From Misgurnus anguillicaudatus (lineage: Eukaryota > Chordata > Actinopteri > Cypriniformes > Cobitidae), in the NCBI RefSeq assembly GCF_027580225.2, contig NC_073343.2:4249001-4313000 (forward strand): a stretch of 64,000 nt of DNA. Reading direction: 5' to 3'. Shown piece after piece: positions 1 to 12,099 of this stretch. The position numbers were made by a program, and so were the translations under genes. The notes under the pieces were generated by a model. The model was given only the letters and a program-made list of their open reading frames with translations, ran no database searches and was not told where the DNA came from. Every line of letters begins with the position of its first letter. Position 1 is the first letter of the stretch.

Positions 1-628
1 ACAAACGAAAACAAAATTATACTTTTGATGGCATTGATAAACCTGTGGTGGTTTTTTATGGCGGGGAGAAACGTAAGCGACTCGGGTGAAGGAAAAATGC
101 CGGCTGTTGCTTGTTCTCACACGACAGCATCAAGCTTCTGTCATGCTAACACATTGATCCCAGGGGATCTTATGAAAAACTTTCCATTATTTTACTTGAA
201 GTCAACGAAAATCGTGCATGACCAAAACATTTTTCAGCTAATCGCTGTCAAAAACGTTCAGCAAAGACATCCCATGGACGACAGCAGCAATGACAGTTTT
301 TAATATGACAAAGTTATTGTTTTGATTAATGCCATTAATGTTTTTTTTTTTTTAATCAGTGTAAAAGACTAGTCAACTCAATGAATATAACATGGCAAAG
401 ATGAATGCACATTTATATATTGATTCAATAGATTTTTAGCATTTTGAAGAAAAAAAACTTGGAAAAAAATGGATTTGAAGTTTTTATGTTTTTATAACCT
501 AAAGATGCTATGTGAAAGTTTGTAACAGAAAATAGTGGATTTCATCTTGTCACTTTTTTGGTATAGAAAACACATTTTTACCGAAATTAATCAAAATGCA
601 TTTATTGCGTTTTGGAACCAAACTCTTC
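1..628. mobile_element. Non-autonomous DNA element, right part (copy 1; left end outside window)
   Basis: The sequence matches 55464-56014 along its length: shared landmarks are AAACCTGTGGTGG, CGACAGCATCAAGCTTCT, ATCTTATGAAAAACTTTCC and the final TTTTGGAACCAAACTCTTC. The complete copy at 55161-56014 shows this last block is a terminal inverted repeat, so only the right part is in this window. No transposase frame is seen; the 92-codon frame at 25-303 is not kept open in the other copy. Confidence 0.75.
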
Positions 629-631
629 ATA

Positions 632-668
632 TATTTATTTAACAGACACTTTAATCCAAAGTGACTGA
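632..668 (-). repeat. L2-type LINE/SINE 3' tail fragment
   Basis: AACAGACACTTTAATCCAAA followed by GTGACT is the reverse complement of the 3' tail (AGTCGCTTTGGA...TCTGCTAAA) shared by fish L2 LINEs and the SINEs that parasitise them. The same tail occurs in forward orientation at 48725-48775 and 59939-59975. Only a short, diverged piece is recognisable. Confidence 0.55.
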
Positions 669-1329
669 CCACTGAGGGAGCATTTTACAATAAGTGGAGT
701 CTACAAAGCTATGTTTACAGTTACAAGCTCTTCAATGCGAAAATGAATCCAGTGTATGGTAAAATCAAGGTATCGGTGTCAGGAACAGAACATGATGGGG
801 CACCTTTGAACACAACCAATCAGATCGCTCTGAGACTGCTCCACCTGACATTGGACTCGTTGAAATGATCAACGAAGGTAAATGTCACCTCACCTGATGA
901 TTAAAATGGATACAGATATGCCGCTGGCTTTCTCTATGATTAATTTTAAGTCCCTGATCTGGTCTAGCCTGTCCTGTAGGCATGTTGAAACGGGCATTCT
1001 CAAATCTCTATCCCTGTGGGGTCTCTCTCTCTCTCTTTAACCCTCTGCCCCTCAGCCAACAGCCGGCACCTAAACCCCGTAGCACCAGGGAAAATATCGC
1101 TTTAGCTTAACTGATGAAAGCGCTGCCCCCATCTCATAGAATTAACTTGTTTATCTTTAGGCAGAAGCCAAAAAAAGAAAAAAACTTTCAAGCTCCATTG
1201 CTCATTCTGTGCGAGAGAGATAGACGGAAACAAAAGGCAGCCACTGAAATTTGCATGGTGCTCAATTATACATTAGCGAACATCACTTGGCAATCTGTTC
1301 ATATCAATTTAATTGGATTTTAATACTGC
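669..1329. other. Single-copy intergenic DNA, no gene seen
   Basis: No repeat of the window maps here. It holds a short CT run near 1020-1037. The 69-codon frame at 1114-1323 has no recognisable domain and no splice signals that I would defend. Confidence 0.4.
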
Positions 1330-1800
1330 CTCTGATCTTGTTTTCTAATTAACAGCAGCGGCTGGCAATAAAGCAGAACCATGCACCCAGCAACACCTTT
1401 GATCCTGGCCATATGGAGTTCCTTAGAGCTCATTGGAAAAAAAAAATCAGTCACCTAAATATGGGCCCATGACAAGCCCAGTGGAATAGGGGGAAGGGGT
1501 GGATCGGGGCAGAAGTGGGTGCCCAGGAGTGAGGCGGCATGTCAAGCTGAAGGCGAGATAAGTGTGACCCCCAGATGGCCGGATTTCACTCCCGCTAACG
1601 CTTTCATTGATTAATTTCTCCCCTGATTGGTTGTGATTACTGATAAATTAAACATGATCTCGGAATCGGATGCAAATCAGCTCCTGAGCTTTAGGGAAAT
1701 GTTGATTGCTTTTTCAAATCTGTTTATTTCCACCCTTGTTGCCCTTAACTTTGTATTTGACGTGGGACTTTGAGAGTGTTTTTATCTTTTCCTTTCATGC
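1330..1800. promoter_or_regulatory. Candidate conserved non-coding (enhancer-like) segment
   Basis: This is complex, non-repetitive DNA rich in sites bound by developmental factors: ATTGATTAAT and TGATTGG homeodomain/Pbx-like motifs, an exact octamer ATGCAAAT near 1670, and several TAATT cores, with no open frame of note. Such composition between transposon clusters is typical of vertebrate conserved non-coding elements. This is inference only; alignment to another fish or a tetrapod would decide it. Confidence 0.25.
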
Positions 1801-4289
1801 TGTAGGAGCGGGGATTTAAACCCTCACAGACGGTACAGAGAGCGACGGAAAAGTTCACTGTTTTGACCATCGGTTCGGTACGAAATCAAACACTTCGGCC
1901 ACCAGAGGAATGTTTGCCGCATTGTAAACAGCCAACGAATGCTTGATGTTTGATAATCTGCAACAACATTTACCATGTTCAACTAGATTCACAGAAATTT
2001 CCGATCACTTCTGTAGTAACGTTTTATTTTTTTCAAAAATATGTTTGTGCCTTTATTTATAATTTGGTTGTTTATTTATGTTCGTTCGTGTAATCACAAT
2101 AAAACTTGACGGCCCGAAGAAAAAACCTAAATTATTCATAAGCGATATAAATAAGGAACATTTCGCAAGTCTGTGAAACTGATTTCACACTAAAATATAA
2201 TTTTCACTGCCAGATATCCATGTCTTCATTACAAGCTACAGTACAAACACAACGTTCCTGCAATTTAAATGATACAATGCTTCAAATTAACGTCCTATCA
2301 GAATTCATTTAACACGCCGCATCCAAAACATTTTGACAGACCTCATCTACATGTTCTCTCCTCCCCACTAAAGAGGACGTATCTGAGGCAGCGCCACCTA
2401 ACGAAAGCTACCGCTGCCAATATTCCCTGATGAAGAGAGATTGGAAAACGTCTAGGCCCCACCTCACCATTTAGATTCCTAATTGTTATTAATGCTCCTG
2501 ATCAAAACACTGATCCAGTCGTGTGTGTGTGTGTTTGATGGAAGAAAAGGATGCCAACGCTGGAATCTCGTTTTTTCTTTACCCCTCCACCCTCCTCTCT
2601 GATGTAGACAATTGAGGAGGAAAATGACAGAAGAAGAAGAAGGAGGTGGAGAAAGAAATCTGCCGTGCGTCAGACAGTCCACGGAGGAATTAGAGAGCAT
2701 GGCTGATTCACCGTCCCCAAGAAGCGGGGGTGTTAATTTGGAAATCTAGGACTGGTATGTGGAGAATGCTAATTTGTAATTAGGAAGATTAACTAAATCT
2801 GGGGAATAGAGAAGATTATTGACTTATATAATAAAATCAACAATACTGCCCTGGTTAAATAATCATCGCAGAAAATCGCACGTTTCAAATGTGCTGGGCA
2901 GGTTACGAAGTGTGCCGGCATGGGAGCTCTGATCCATCCAAAAATAACAGTGTGAGATAACTGGGTATAATATCTTCATCAGACCAGGCTCGCTAATATC
3001 GCTAAGTAGATAGCTAGTGATTGGAATGTTATTGTGATTATGGGTGTAAAAACCCAGTCCCTGGTGTACAATTTATGATTACAATCATTATATTGAGATG
3101 TGGGGTATCCTACAGTTTAGCAGGGCAAATTAATACACTTGTGTGTTTAAAGTGGGAACATTGAAGATGACTGTAAATTGCTTTCGTAAAATTAGAGTAT
3201 GTATTAAAGCAATACGATATGCGAATGGTCAACATTGCATACATAAGTGACATTAAAATAAAATAGACTCATTGTCAAAATTTTGAGTCAGATCTACATA
3301 TAAGGATATTGTCTGTCTTTTATTTCATTCAATTAAAAAGAAGAAAACATTGTTTACAATCCTTGTTGTAATGAAATCTTCGGCTAACTTTTGTCTGAAG
3401 GGAAAGTTTTCGTTTGATGAAAGTTTGTTTACATGCTCCCAATTGCTTCCCTCCAGTGTTCATCATTTTGCATTTTGCTACAGACATTGTTTAAAATCAA
3501 AATTCCCCCTCAAATAACCTTTATGCAAAGGCGTCTGGCAAATACCGCCGCGGGATAACGTGATACATACAGTGAGATCGCGATGAGCACAAACAACTGT
3601 GTTGCATCAGGCACCTCATTTTTAAGGCAATGCATAAATCTGCATTCAAATTTCTAAATCTTTCTCAAATTATTGCAACACAGGTATTGGCAACATTAGA
3701 AGCGAGAAACTGACTATTTTACATGAGATGAAGAGTAAAGAACCCCTTTCAAACTAAATTCAAAGGGGGGGGGGGTGATCACTTAATATGAAATGGCAGA
3801 ACAATATATGGATGTTTAACATGTATGATATACTGTAGTATATTTTACATTTTAAAAGCTGTGACTTTGGTTTCTATACACGTTTTCAGTTATTTATCTG
3901 GGATTTATTTTTAATAAAACAGACAACAGCGAAGGACTATGACTGTATAACCATATGGACATATTTGAACTGTCTTAACTGTCAACTTGTCACATATTAA
4001 AACCACAACAGTCTCGAGTCTCCATGCATGAAATGAAAGCAAACATCATTACAATAAGTGCTGTGTAGTTCGCTAGAAAGCTTGTGCTTTGTTTTATTTA
4101 GTTTATAAGCAGTGGACATTATGGTTATCTTGTAGTAATTGCATGCAGTTTAACTTTGGTAAATATTACTTGGAAAAATTAATTTTGTGTACAAAAATAT
4201 ATAGCTACTATTCTGATTAAATAAGACATGTTTAAATATGTAAAATACTAAATATGTAAAATCTTACCTACAGTTAATTCCAATAAGTA
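1801..4289. other. AT-rich single-copy intergenic DNA
   Basis: No gene or repeat family is recognised. The block has a short GT run (2521-2534) and a G run near 3763-3774. The 2730-3120 stretch contains clustered TAATT/AATTA sites (for example GCTAATTTGTAATTAGG) and could be another regulatory segment. The minus frame at 2479-2700 is low complexity around the GT/GAA-rich tract and is not credited. Confidence 0.35.
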
Positions 4290-4293
4290 TTAA

Positions 4294-5030
4294 AGGGACA
4301 CTCCACTTTTTATATATACTCATTTTCAGCTCCCCTAGAGTTAAACTTTTGATTTTTACAGTTTTGGAATCTATTCAGCTGATATCCGGGTCTGGCGGTA
4401 ACACTTTTAGCATAGCTAGCACAATCCATTAAATCTGATTAGACCATTAGCATTGCGCTAAAAAAATATAAAAGGGTTTCAATATGTTTCCTATTTAAAA
4501 CTTGACTCTTCTGTAGTTACATTTTGTACTAAGACAGACGGAAAATTAAAAGTTGTGATTTTCTAGGCCGATATGGTTAGGACTATAGTCTCATTCTGGT
4601 GTTATAATCAAGAACTTTGCTGCTGTAACATAGCTGCAGCAGGCGTAGTGATATTACGCACTGCCCGAAAATAGTCCCCTGCCATTAAAAGTTACTAAGG
4701 GGACTATTTTCGGCTGCTGTGTTACAGCAGCAAAGTCCTTGATTATTACGCCGGAATGAGAGTATAGTCCTAGTCATATCTGCCTAGAAATTCGCAACTT
4801 TTAATTTTCTGTCGGTCTTTGTACACGATGTAAATACAGAAGAGTCAAGTTTTAAATAGGAAAAATATCCAAACTCTTTAGTATTTTTTTAGCACGATGC
4901 TAATGGTCTAATCAGATTCAATGGATTATGCTAAGCTATGCTAAAAGTGGTAGAGCCAGACCCAGAGATCAGCTGAATGGATTCCAAAAAGGTAAAAAAC
5001 AAATGTTTACTCTATTTTTGGAATGTCCCT
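4294..5030. mobile_element. Palindromic TTAA-flanked MITE, family 1 (copy A)
   Basis: TTAA at 4290-4293 and 5031-5034 flank inverted ends AGGGACACTCC / GGAATGTCCCT. The arms extend hundreds of bases (4560-4740 against 4690-4870), making a near-complete palindrome of about 737 bp. A second copy at 18087-22362 carries the same ends and the same interior (CAGCAAAGTCCTTGATTA). It has no coding capacity. TTAA target choice suits piggyBac- or Kolobok-mobilised elements; which one is unknown. Confidence 0.85.
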
Positions 5031-5034
5031 TTAA

Positions 5035-5512
5035 TTATAAATGCAACTATTGTTGTCTTGTATTGCTATTGTAGCTGTGTTATAAAACAAATAAGTCATG
5101 TGTTGAAGCCATGTGTTAGCAATGTGTAACAGTGATTTTATTCTCTATACTTTGTGTTAAGTACTGTATACTGTGTTGAAATCAATACGTATAGCCACTA
5201 ATGGCTTTTTGTTTTAATAATTGTATTTAGAGGTGGGACAAAATAAATAATAAATACAATATGCTATATAATACAAATATAATTGATAGATTTATTTGAC
5301 AGCGTTTAGCCTACATAATTGTAAAAGAGGGTTAGATACATACAGTAAATACTGTAGCAATCTTAACAAACCATGCTAGACTTATTAACTATATAAATTA
5401 CTCAATATGCTTTGTTTTACCTTTCCTACGTGTTTGAATCTTGTTTACATGAGAACTGCATTTTAATGCATTACAGAACCTCACAGGTAAAATTTTTATT
5501 GAACTTGACTGA
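5035..5512. other. AT-rich DNA, nothing recognised
   Basis: Low GC, no long frame, and no inverted or direct repeat that I can tie to another locus in the window. Confidence 0.35.
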
Positions 5513-5800
5513 CTACTTGGATTGAGGGGGTCACTGCTGATTGATGTTGAGATTCACATTTACAAGCGGCAAACACACAACAGGTCATTCGATGGCCAGG
5601 CGGCGACGTCTCTGGGAGCAGGTTCGGGGTCCAGCGACCTCGCCCCGTTCCCGCTCGCCCCCGAGTCGGCGCAGCACGCCGTCTGACAGCTCGCTCAGCT
5701 GACACCCGATGCGTTTCTCATTAAGCTCTTCTCCCCTAATCCTCCAGGCCCGTTTGAAGAGCCATCCACACCTCTTCCGTCCAAGACACAGCAAGCCTGT
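5513..5800. other. GC-rich island with overlapping open frames; possible exon
   Basis: Positions 5580-5720 are strikingly GC-rich compared with the surrounding AT-rich DNA and match no repeat of the window. On the minus strand a frame is open from about 5794 to the stop at 5585, about 69 codons, but its only start would be TTG, so it would have to be an internal or terminal exon. A plus-strand frame from 5513 also stays open to a TGA near 5686. Both show GC-rich third positions. I recognise no protein family in either. It may be an exon, a CpG-rich regulatory element or chance. Confidence 0.25.
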
Positions 5801-8490
5801 TTGTTAGAAGATGCAGCTGCCTCCCTCTCCCGCTCTCTCGCTCTCTCTCTCTCTTTTCATAAATGAATATGCCACTCGTGACACTAAAGACTTAACATCA
5901 AATGAGCTTGGGAATCTACTTCCACAGTTTAACTGCCCATTCCTGAAGCTTTGTTTTCAAAGGCAAGGAAGTAGAATTCACAGGCATAAAGTTCTCTTTG
6001 TTCTTCTGCCCTCTGGCCCTCGGAGCCCGTGCGGACGCTACCACGGGGAGAAGCCCAGATCAAAAATATCACCCTGAAAAAGAGCTATTACCTGGCCCCC
6101 GATGATGCCCCCTGGCACTCACAATTAAATCAGTCGGGCTGGAAATTTTTCTTGTAACGTCAATCAAAATTATTTTCTCTGGCATGGTAGCTTTCTTAAA
6201 GGCATACTGCTGTTAGTCTAAAGGGGGCTGTCCATTTAATTCAAAGCTCTTTATTCGGATCATGCTAAAGAGGAACGGTTGGCAGAGAGGGTCGTATCCT
6301 CCAGCATGCAGTTGTCTAAAAAAATAACGTGCAGGCTTAAAGTAAAAAAAATAATACAATCACCCAGAGAGGGGTTGGGATATTTAAATAATACACTGGA
6401 CATATTCTAGTCCGCGAAACATTAGAGAATCGGTCTAATACCAGGAAAGACAGCTCGCTGCCCTTGGTGGCCTCTCTGTTCCTGGAATGCCACTTAATAA
6501 GATGGCTGAAGGTACTGTAGGATATATTGACCAGGGAGGGTGAGTGGTTGCTTCAAAAGACATTCGGCACACACTAATGAGATACCCAGGTCTTGATCAC
6601 AAGGTACATCATTTAGCAACGAACGAGAGAAGGACAAGATGAATGATAGATCTGCGATATAAAATCTTTTCTCTCTTTGTTTACCGTTTCGACAAGCCAC
6701 GTTGACCATTAGAAAGAAAAGTGCAATATTAAGCAGAAAAATTCCATCTGACAACCTACTTTAAATCTTAAAAAACCCTCAACAATCCTCTTTGTGTACT
6801 TACTGGAGGACCACTGCTATTGTTCTGTTATCTTTGGTTCTAGTGGTATAAATCATGGCTTGTCATTCTCCGTTTTTCATTTTCCACTTCAGCTGAATCT
6901 TAGGAACGAGAAACGCGGTTTCCCTAATGCTTTGTGTTTTAGAAGGCTCTGCATTGTTACCTGATGTAGACAAAGGTGGGTTGTCATGTTTTGAGGTTGT
7001 TAAATTTTTTCTTCATGTACTGGCACTATTAAAAGTCTGCTTGTGTCCGACTGTCGGACTGCTGGAGCGTCTGTGCACACGTGCCCGCGAGTATGTGCAT
7101 ATGTTTGAAGATGTATGCAGATGTAAATGCATAAATTTGTGTGTGCAGCTTAAGGTTTGCAAGCATATGCAGGCATGTTTGTGAAAAGCATCATTAGGTA
7201 CTTTATAAATATAATGCAGATTTTATACATCTAAATATGCCTATGGACCTTTGCACATATATAAAGAGTGGCTATATAATTGACAGGAACATACCTAAAT
7301 TGTGCACAAATTCCCAGGGGAGGAATGGGATGATGACCAGAATATTTTTATATGCCAATGAAAATGTCAAAAAGCAATGAAGAATGCTGCACAGATGGTG
7401 CAATATACACCCAGTGACGGTGGGCATCAAATACGATGTGGACTTGAGGAAGGAAAAAAAACAAATAAGAAACACTCTTTTGTACTTCTTTCTTTTTTAT
7501 ATTTCCAAAGCTATTCATCACTGACACAAGCACAATGCATCTTTAGCTGTATTGAAGCTGCTTTCATTTAGCACATATTTAAATGTATAACTGACCCAGG
7601 CTATTTCACAAACACATGGTCAGTGACAACAATAACGCATTTGTGGCCTGATTTGGACACGTCTTGTTGAAAGCAAAATGGTATCCCTCATTTATCACAG
7701 CAGCATTGACTTGGACATCAAACGTAAACAAAGCCTTTGTAAAGCATTTTGCATTCAAAAGCTTCACTGCTCTTTCAGCTGATGAAGTAACGGTTTATCA
7801 TAAACTCATCTTCCATGGGTTTGTTTGGAGTATTCAAATGTAAAGTTAACAAGAGGCTTCTAAGTTATAAATTAAAACTTTAGCATTCTTGTAAATAAAA
7901 GAGGAACAGTCATTAAGAATTAAAGTTATGGTGAAAAGTCGAATAGTCTAGTAGACTAGATAAGTGTATCTTTGCACAGAGAAGAATGTAAAACAACATC
8001 AAAAAGGGTTACTTCATTGCCAAACATTCCTCACTACAACAGACGTCCAGAACCGACGGTGTGAAAATTAGAAAAGAGGGGCGCATCTCTTTGTTAGAGC
8101 CCTTCGGTCAAAATTTGAGGCGAAAGCATTTCGCAGAAAGATCCTGACCCTCCCTTGATGATTACTATACAGATCTCAGAGGACTATGAGAATGTTGGTC
8201 CCCAGTCTGGCAAATGGCTTTTATATAAATGCAATCCAACATTGCTTCACCATACAGAGGGTGTTAATTAGAAGTCACTTGATTCTGCATTGTTCTATGA
8301 TTCTGATCCAAGTCGGGATCCAAGACAAAATTCTGGCATGAGCACGGCCAGGGTAAGGTCAAAAAAACTCTCTCTTGTGATCCTCTTGGGCCTAACTAGT
8401 CAAAAAGTTCAATATGCTCAGTGCTAAACCAAGTGTTGACGTATATAAGCATCTAAATATTTCCTAAAAGGTGCTATGAAACAGTCTACT
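5801..8490. other. Single-copy intergenic DNA with possible regulatory blocks
   Basis: It begins with an imperfect TC tract (5819-5855). The 6080-6560 and 8130-8320 stretches are complex, non-repetitive and rich in TAATT/ATTA cores, as in conserved non-coding DNA. Positions 7020-7190 hold a degenerate TGTGCA-rich stretch. Open frames here (67-88 codons) overlap on both strands and have no recognisable domains. Confidence 0.3.
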
Positions 8491-8871
8491 TATAAGATCA
8501 GCCCAGGTGAAAAATAATTATATTAAAAATATACTTTAAAAAAGTATATTTTCTACATTTTATACTATTTTCATCAATTCCAAGTATATTTAAGTGTATT
8601 CAATTATGTATTACCTTCAAATTAACATCTATTTGACTAAACTTCAAGTGTAAACAGTATACTAAAATGGAACTTAAACTTCAAGTGCACTAAAATACAC
8701 TACTAAAAATCAAGATTCATGAGCAATTAAGCACCCTTACTGTTCAATTGCATTATATCGGCATTCTAATGGAAATACACTTAAAAAGGTATTGTAGCAC
8801 AAATTATGCTCTGCAAAAAATGATTGTCAAGAAAAAAAAATCTTTTTTTCAGTAAAAATATCTAAAAATTC

Positions 8872-9096
8872 TAGCCTGGGTGCCAGCCCATCTTAGCCCC
8901 GCCCACAAGATTTTGTAAACGGGAAGATGGGTCTGGGGTTTCTGCGTTGAGGAGCTACTATTTTAGAACAAATGCTGGTCGAACCAATCAAATTGTCAGG
9001 GCGGGCTTTATACGATGATGGACAGATAATCAACAGTAACGTAATGAACCACGTCACCAAAGAGCGCGTGTGTTGAATGGCTGCCGCTGTAGTAAA
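8872..9096. repeat. Unclassified inserted repeat segment (TAGCCTGGGTGCCAGCCC start)
   Basis: This segment interrupts the foldback element and is followed immediately by the TTAA element at 9101. It has no A-tail, box A or box B, so I do not call it a SINE. It may be one arm of a palindromic element whose other arm was lost. Confidence 0.4.
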
Positions 9097-9100
9097 TTAA

Positions 9101-9990
9101 AGGAATATTCCATTTTCTTAAAAGAAAAATCCAGATAATTTACTCACCACCATGTCATCCAAAATGTTGATGTCTTTCTTTGTTCAGTCGAGAAGAAATT
9201 ATGTTTTTTGAGGAAAACATTGCAGGATTTATCTCATTTAAATGGACTTAAATAGAGCCCAACACTTAATACTTAACAGTTTTTTCAACGGAGTTTCAAA
9301 GGACTACAAACGATCCCAAACGAGGCACAAGGGTCCCACCCAGCAAAACGACCGTCATTTTTGACAAGAAAAATAAAAAATATGCACTTTTAAACTACAA
9401 CTCGTCTAGATCCGGTCGTGATGCGCCAGCGTGACCCCACGCAATACGTCATGACATCAAGAGGTCACAGAGGACGAACGCGAAACTCCGCCCCAGTGTT
9501 TACAAGTGTTGAGAAAGAGGACCGTTCCAATGTTGTTGTATGTGGAATGATACTAATTAATGTATTTGTGTCAGTTTATTGTTTACAATAAATGTGTGTT
9601 TCATATATGTAACACGTGACCTCTCTACGTCACTACGCATTTACGTTAGGTCACGCAGGAAAGGACCTAGACAAGAAGTTGTGTTTCAAAAGTACATATT
9701 TTCTACTTCTCCTGTCAAAAATGACAATCGCTTTGCTAGATAAGACCCTTATGCCTCGTTTGGGATCTTTATAGTCCCTTGAAACTCTGCTGAAAAAAAC
9801 CGTCAAGTGCCGAGTTAAGCACCAAATGTTGGGCTCTATTAAAGTCCATTAAAATGAGAAAAATCCTGCAACGTTTTCCTCAAAAAGCACAATTTCCTCT
9901 CGACCGAACAAAGAAAGACATCAACATCCCGGACGACATGGTGGCGAGCAAACTATCTGGACTCTTCTTTCAAGAAAATGGAATATTCTT
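9101..9990. mobile_element. TTAA-flanked palindromic MITE, family 2 (copy A)
   Basis: TTAA at 9097-9100 and 9991-9994 flank ends AGGAATATTCCATTTTCTTA and its inverted match. Long arms share CCAGATAATTTACTCACCAC and AATGTTGATGTCTTTCTTTG. Two more copies lie at 51259-52145 and 54202-55116. The GC-richer centre (about 9400-9660) is common to all three and contains no credible transposase frame. Confidence 0.85.
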
Positions 9991-9993
9991 TTA

Positions 9994-10285
9994 AGATGCC
10001 TTTTCTTGATGAGCAAAACGACCCAAGAAAATAAGTCTAGTTTTTAGACCAAAAATATCAAATTTAAGTGATTTTGTGCATAAAACCAGCCAAAACAAAA
10101 TCTGCCAATGGGGTAAGCAAATTTTTCTTGAATTTTTCTTGAATTTAGTGTTTGTTTTTTGCTTACCCCATTGGCAGATTTTTTTTGCTTGTTTTATGCA
10201 CAAAATCACTTAAATTTGATATTTTTGGTCTAAAAACTAGACCTTTTTTCTTGGGTCGTTTTGCTCATCAAGAAAAAGCATCTTA
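9994..10285. repeat. Long hairpin: 128-bp arms, 36-nt loop
   Basis: Positions 9994-10121 are nearly the reverse complement of 10158-10285, with the matching turn GGGGTAAGCAAA / TTTGCTTACCCC next to a short AT-rich loop. It is the core of the surrounding foldback element. Transcription through it would give a long double-stranded RNA. Confidence 0.85.
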
Positions 10286-10430
10286 ATTTAAGATTTTTTT
10301 TATATTTTTACTGAAAACAAGACAAAAATACTAAGAAAATGTTTTCTTGAAAATAATTTTTTGCAGTGTAGTTGTGTTTAAGTACATTTTGTGCATACAC
10401 TAAAAGTATACTTTTAAAAAGTGCATATTC

Positions 10431-11266
10431 ATGAGAAAGCAGATAAAGATGAAAATAATATCGTCACTGCCCAATGAAACTCGTATGTCCAAAACGGTTA
10501 CTTTTCAGAAGGTCAAAAGCAGTTGAATGTAGCGTTGTCATACTTGGTACGGCATCTTTACATGTAACCATATTCTTGCCAGTGTAATGATATAATCCAC
10601 ATTTGACCAAAATTGAGTTCAAATGGAAATACATGCATATTTTACAGTAACGGTGATCGATACACGTTCTTCCGATCATTAATTAGAATGGCCAAGTCGC
10701 GTTTCATATTGACCGATGAATACGCTCAGTTTATTAAATAGCCTACGTCTTAGTTTATTAAATACACTTAGTTTATTTAATATTAATTATACATTTATTA
10801 AATGTCTTTTGCAAACTATGAAGGGACAATGAATCAATACACTGACATGGTAATGCTAGACTGATACTTTGTTTGCACAGTCCTACCGTAATTTTGTCAC
10901 TCCTAGATGTACGTCTGGCGTCAGGGGGGAAATGTTTAGGAAAGTCATTGTCTCACCAGGCTATGTTAATTTGGCTATCCAGTGCTGAGCTTGGATGAAA
11001 CTTTACAAAACCGGCAAGATGTTTCCACAGGGCAGGAGATACGCTGCGTGGTTGACAGCTTTGACACCAAATGGATATATGTGAAAATCAGATTTCACAA
11101 CTTTTCATTAGCCATTTAGATATGTGAAGCATACTGTATACGGAAATGAATCTGGACATTCAATCCGTTGAAAAATTTAAAAATCGGCAAAATGGACATA
11201 TGTGGTTTTCATCGAACAGCGACGATATGCATAGTTACATTTCACGATATCTCCTAGCCAATGACG
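10431..11266. other. Single-copy DNA, no gene seen
   Basis: AT-rich, with a short TTTATTAAATA-type repetition at 10730-10800. No element ends or credible coding frames were identified. Confidence 0.35.
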
Positions 11267-11850
11267 TAGGGGTGGGCGATAAAACCGTAGATATGATAAA
11301 CCGGTAGAAATTTGTAAACCGGTAGAGATTTTGGACTATCGTCTTTATCACGCCCCCACGGCACGTTGCTGCTGGTCAAGAAAACTTAACGTTAGTAAAG
11401 TGTTGTAAAGTGATTTTAAGCCATTGAAACACAAACAACAGTGCTATATGCGCGCGCTGTTTAGGTGTGAGAGGAGCACGCAAGTCGCGCATCAACTGTT
11501 CATTAAGCTCGTAAGCTTTTTTGCAGCTTTATTTACCTTAAATACATATATGCGTCAAATCTCCTGTCTTTCAAGTAATCTTTCATCGGACACACACACA
11601 AAATATGTTTATGTTGTTGCCGCTGAAACAGTCTATAATGAGCTGGTTTAAAATATATGTTTACATGATAAAATGTATTAAGGGGTCAACACTCTCACAC
11701 TCTTCATTTTGTTTAAAGAATACATATTGTACACATATTCTTCTCCCTACAGAAACAAAATCGAAAGCATTTAAGACTTCATGTTGCGCGAATCACACAC
11801 CCAACTCCAGGCCGTTTTCTTAGTTCTGCGGGCATCACATTACCAGTAAT
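11267..11850. mobile_element. hAT-like left-end fragment (TAGGGGTGGGCGATA)
   Basis: TAGGGGTGGGCGATAAAACC followed by repeated AAACCGGTAGA motifs resembles the terminus of fish hAT-type elements. The matching right end is not in the neighbourhood, so this is probably truncated and the right limit is a guess. Two short frames (11424-11651 and 11605-11823) overlap and show no domain. Confidence 0.4.
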
Positions 11851-12099
11851 AACATTTCTGGTGTAATCATGCATATATAGCTTTCTCCCCTTAGATGGGA
11901 TAGAGTTGTTGGAACTAATATATTCACAGTCAGACCAACTGCCGTTCGCAAAAGGGAAAAAAAGAGACTTGGTTGAGTAACCGTAATAATTGGAAAATTA
12001 TTTTGATAGCCTGAAACAATCTAATATATTACGGAATTTTATTAAAATAATATCAAATCAAATTAACTGCTATTCCATAATGAATTAGGTAACAAGGTA

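Larger units (their letters stand above)
8811..10366. mobile_element. Foldback MITE with CTGCAAAAAA ends, split by later insertions
   Basis: The left end CTGCAAAAAATGATTGTCAA pairs with the right end TTTTTTGCAG. Left-arm sequence stops at 8871 (AGTAAAAATATCTAAAAATT) and resumes at 9995 (GATGCC...), exactly where the right arm read backwards predicts. The intervening 1.1 kb is therefore a later insertion. The centre is the long hairpin at 9994-10285. There is no coding capacity. Confidence 0.75.
8495..10430. mobile_element. AT-rich palindromic element hosting the 8.8-10.4 kb nest
   Basis: The outer flanks are made of related motifs in opposite orientation: AAATATACTTTAAAAAAGTA and AAATACACTTAAAAA on the left, TACACTAAAAGTATAC and TTTTAAAAAGTGCATA on the right. 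This suggests an older AT-rich MITE split by the CTGCAAAAAA element. The boundaries are approximate and no target duplication was resolved. Confidence 0.35.

Noticed and set aside
25..303. 92-codon frame at the window start
   Set aside because: It lies in a non-autonomous DNA element and is not preserved in the second copy at 55464-55760.
8872..9096. SINE
   Set aside because: No tRNA-, 5S- or 7SL-like head, no box A/B and no A- or L2-tail; left as an unclassified repeat.
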